Shown: positions 16,603 through 16,815 of the stretch, piece by piece | How the letters are laid out: each line of letters begins with the position of its first letter | Numbering within the stretch: the stretch's first letter is position 1 | Assembly (NCBI GenBank): GCA_015852425.1 | Contig: JAAAIG010000160.1 | Coordinates: forward strand, 6,776-23,590 | Reading direction: 5' to 3' | Length of the DNA: 16,815 bases | Origin: Gryganskiella cystojenkinii | Lineage: Eukaryota; Mortierellomycota; Mortierellomycetes; Mortierellales; Mortierellaceae | Notes under the pieces: model-generated | The model's database searches: none | What the model was told of the DNA's origin: nothing | The model's input: only the letters and a program-made list of their open reading frames with translations | Program-made: the position numbers and the translations under genes

Positions 16603-16815
16603 TCAGCCCTTATGCCAACATCGCTTCAACTTCGGCCACGTACTAGTCATCCACCCAGGACCTGGATCAAGCTGCAGACTGGTTCGATCAAAGTCTTCTC
16701 TCTCTTCCAGATCTTGTAATTCATCAATCCCCTTCAGGCTTTCCAGTCTTTTCTTGAATCCATCGTTCCGAGCCAGAACAAAAAAAGACCAATGCAACCT
16801 TTCAGTCACATCTCT
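16603..16815 (-). CDS. C-terminal fragment of a protein, probably a second F-box/LRR-like protein
   Basis: The minus-strand frame is open to the window edge and ends with a stop at 16603, giving about 70 residues. It contains LHWSFFVLARNDGFKKRLES, LKGIDELQDLEER, and the ending GWMTSTWPKLKRCWHKG. The TWPKLK close parallels TWPRLK at the end of the neighbouring F-box gene, and both are on the same strand, so tandem paralogues are likely. The F-box itself, if present, is outside the window. The 281-bp gap between the two genes (16322-16602) shows nothing else. Confidence 0.55.
   Translation of the reverse strand, partial: RDVTERLHWSFFVLARNDGFKKRLESLKGIDELQDLEEREDFDRTSLQLDPGPGWMTSTWPKLKRCWHKG

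Noticed and set aside
1..16815. Intact transposons, CRISPR arrays, rRNA, prophage or bacterial operon structure
   Set aside because: None is visible. Genes are spliced and eukaryotic, and the only transposon-like signal is the DNA-binding domain inside the Q/H-rich protein.

Overview
The window is nuclear DNA of a filamentous fungus. The best guess is an early-diverging lineage of the Mortierella type (Mortierellomycota/Mucoromycota). This rests on intron-rich genes with GT..AG splice sites, CT-rich stretches before start codons, a Rac GTPase and glycogen synthase of fungal type, a Q/H-rich double zinc-finger protein, and a cluster of F-box/leucine-rich proteins. The lineage call is an inference from protein style, not a search result.

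Layout, left to right. (1) Minus strand, 45-2253: the N-terminal ~329 residues of glycogen synthase, in four exons, with a 1007-bp intron; the gene runs off the left edge. (2) A ~2-kb divergent intergenic region (2254-4239) of homopolymers and pyrimidine-rich tracts with one good TATA box. (3) Plus strand, 4240-6666: a complete 192-residue Rac GTPase in five exons, including a 17-nt micro-exon inside the P-loop and a 998-bp intron. (4) 6667-8443: 3' flank of rac, a patch of coding-like fragments (7736-8211), then a compact E-box/E-box/CRE cluster. (5) Plus strand, 8444-10970: an 804-residue Q/H/A-rich protein with a CxxC...CxxC zinc motif and a second C/C/H/H domain resembling the DNA-binding domain of Mutator-like transposases, but with no transposase. 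(6) A tail-to-tail gap holding a decayed minus-strand coding remnant (11236-11591). (7) Minus strand, 11755-13163: a mitochondrial carrier of the yeast Oac1 / SLC25A34-35 type, in four coding exons including an 18-nt micro-exon, plus a likely 5' UTR intron. (8) Minus strand, 14130-16815: a remnant with leucine-rich fragments, a frameshifted F-box/LRR-like gene, and the C-terminus of a probable related gene at the right edge.

The genes do not form a pathway. Glycogen synthase (storage carbohydrate), Rac (polarity and cytoskeleton) and the carrier (mitochondrial metabolite exchange) are housekeeping genes. The right end looks like a fast-evolving, duplicated F-box family. The most unusual item is the Q/H-rich protein with its apparently domesticated transposase-type DNA-binding domain. 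I saw no tRNA, rRNA, CRISPR array, intact transposon or viral gene.
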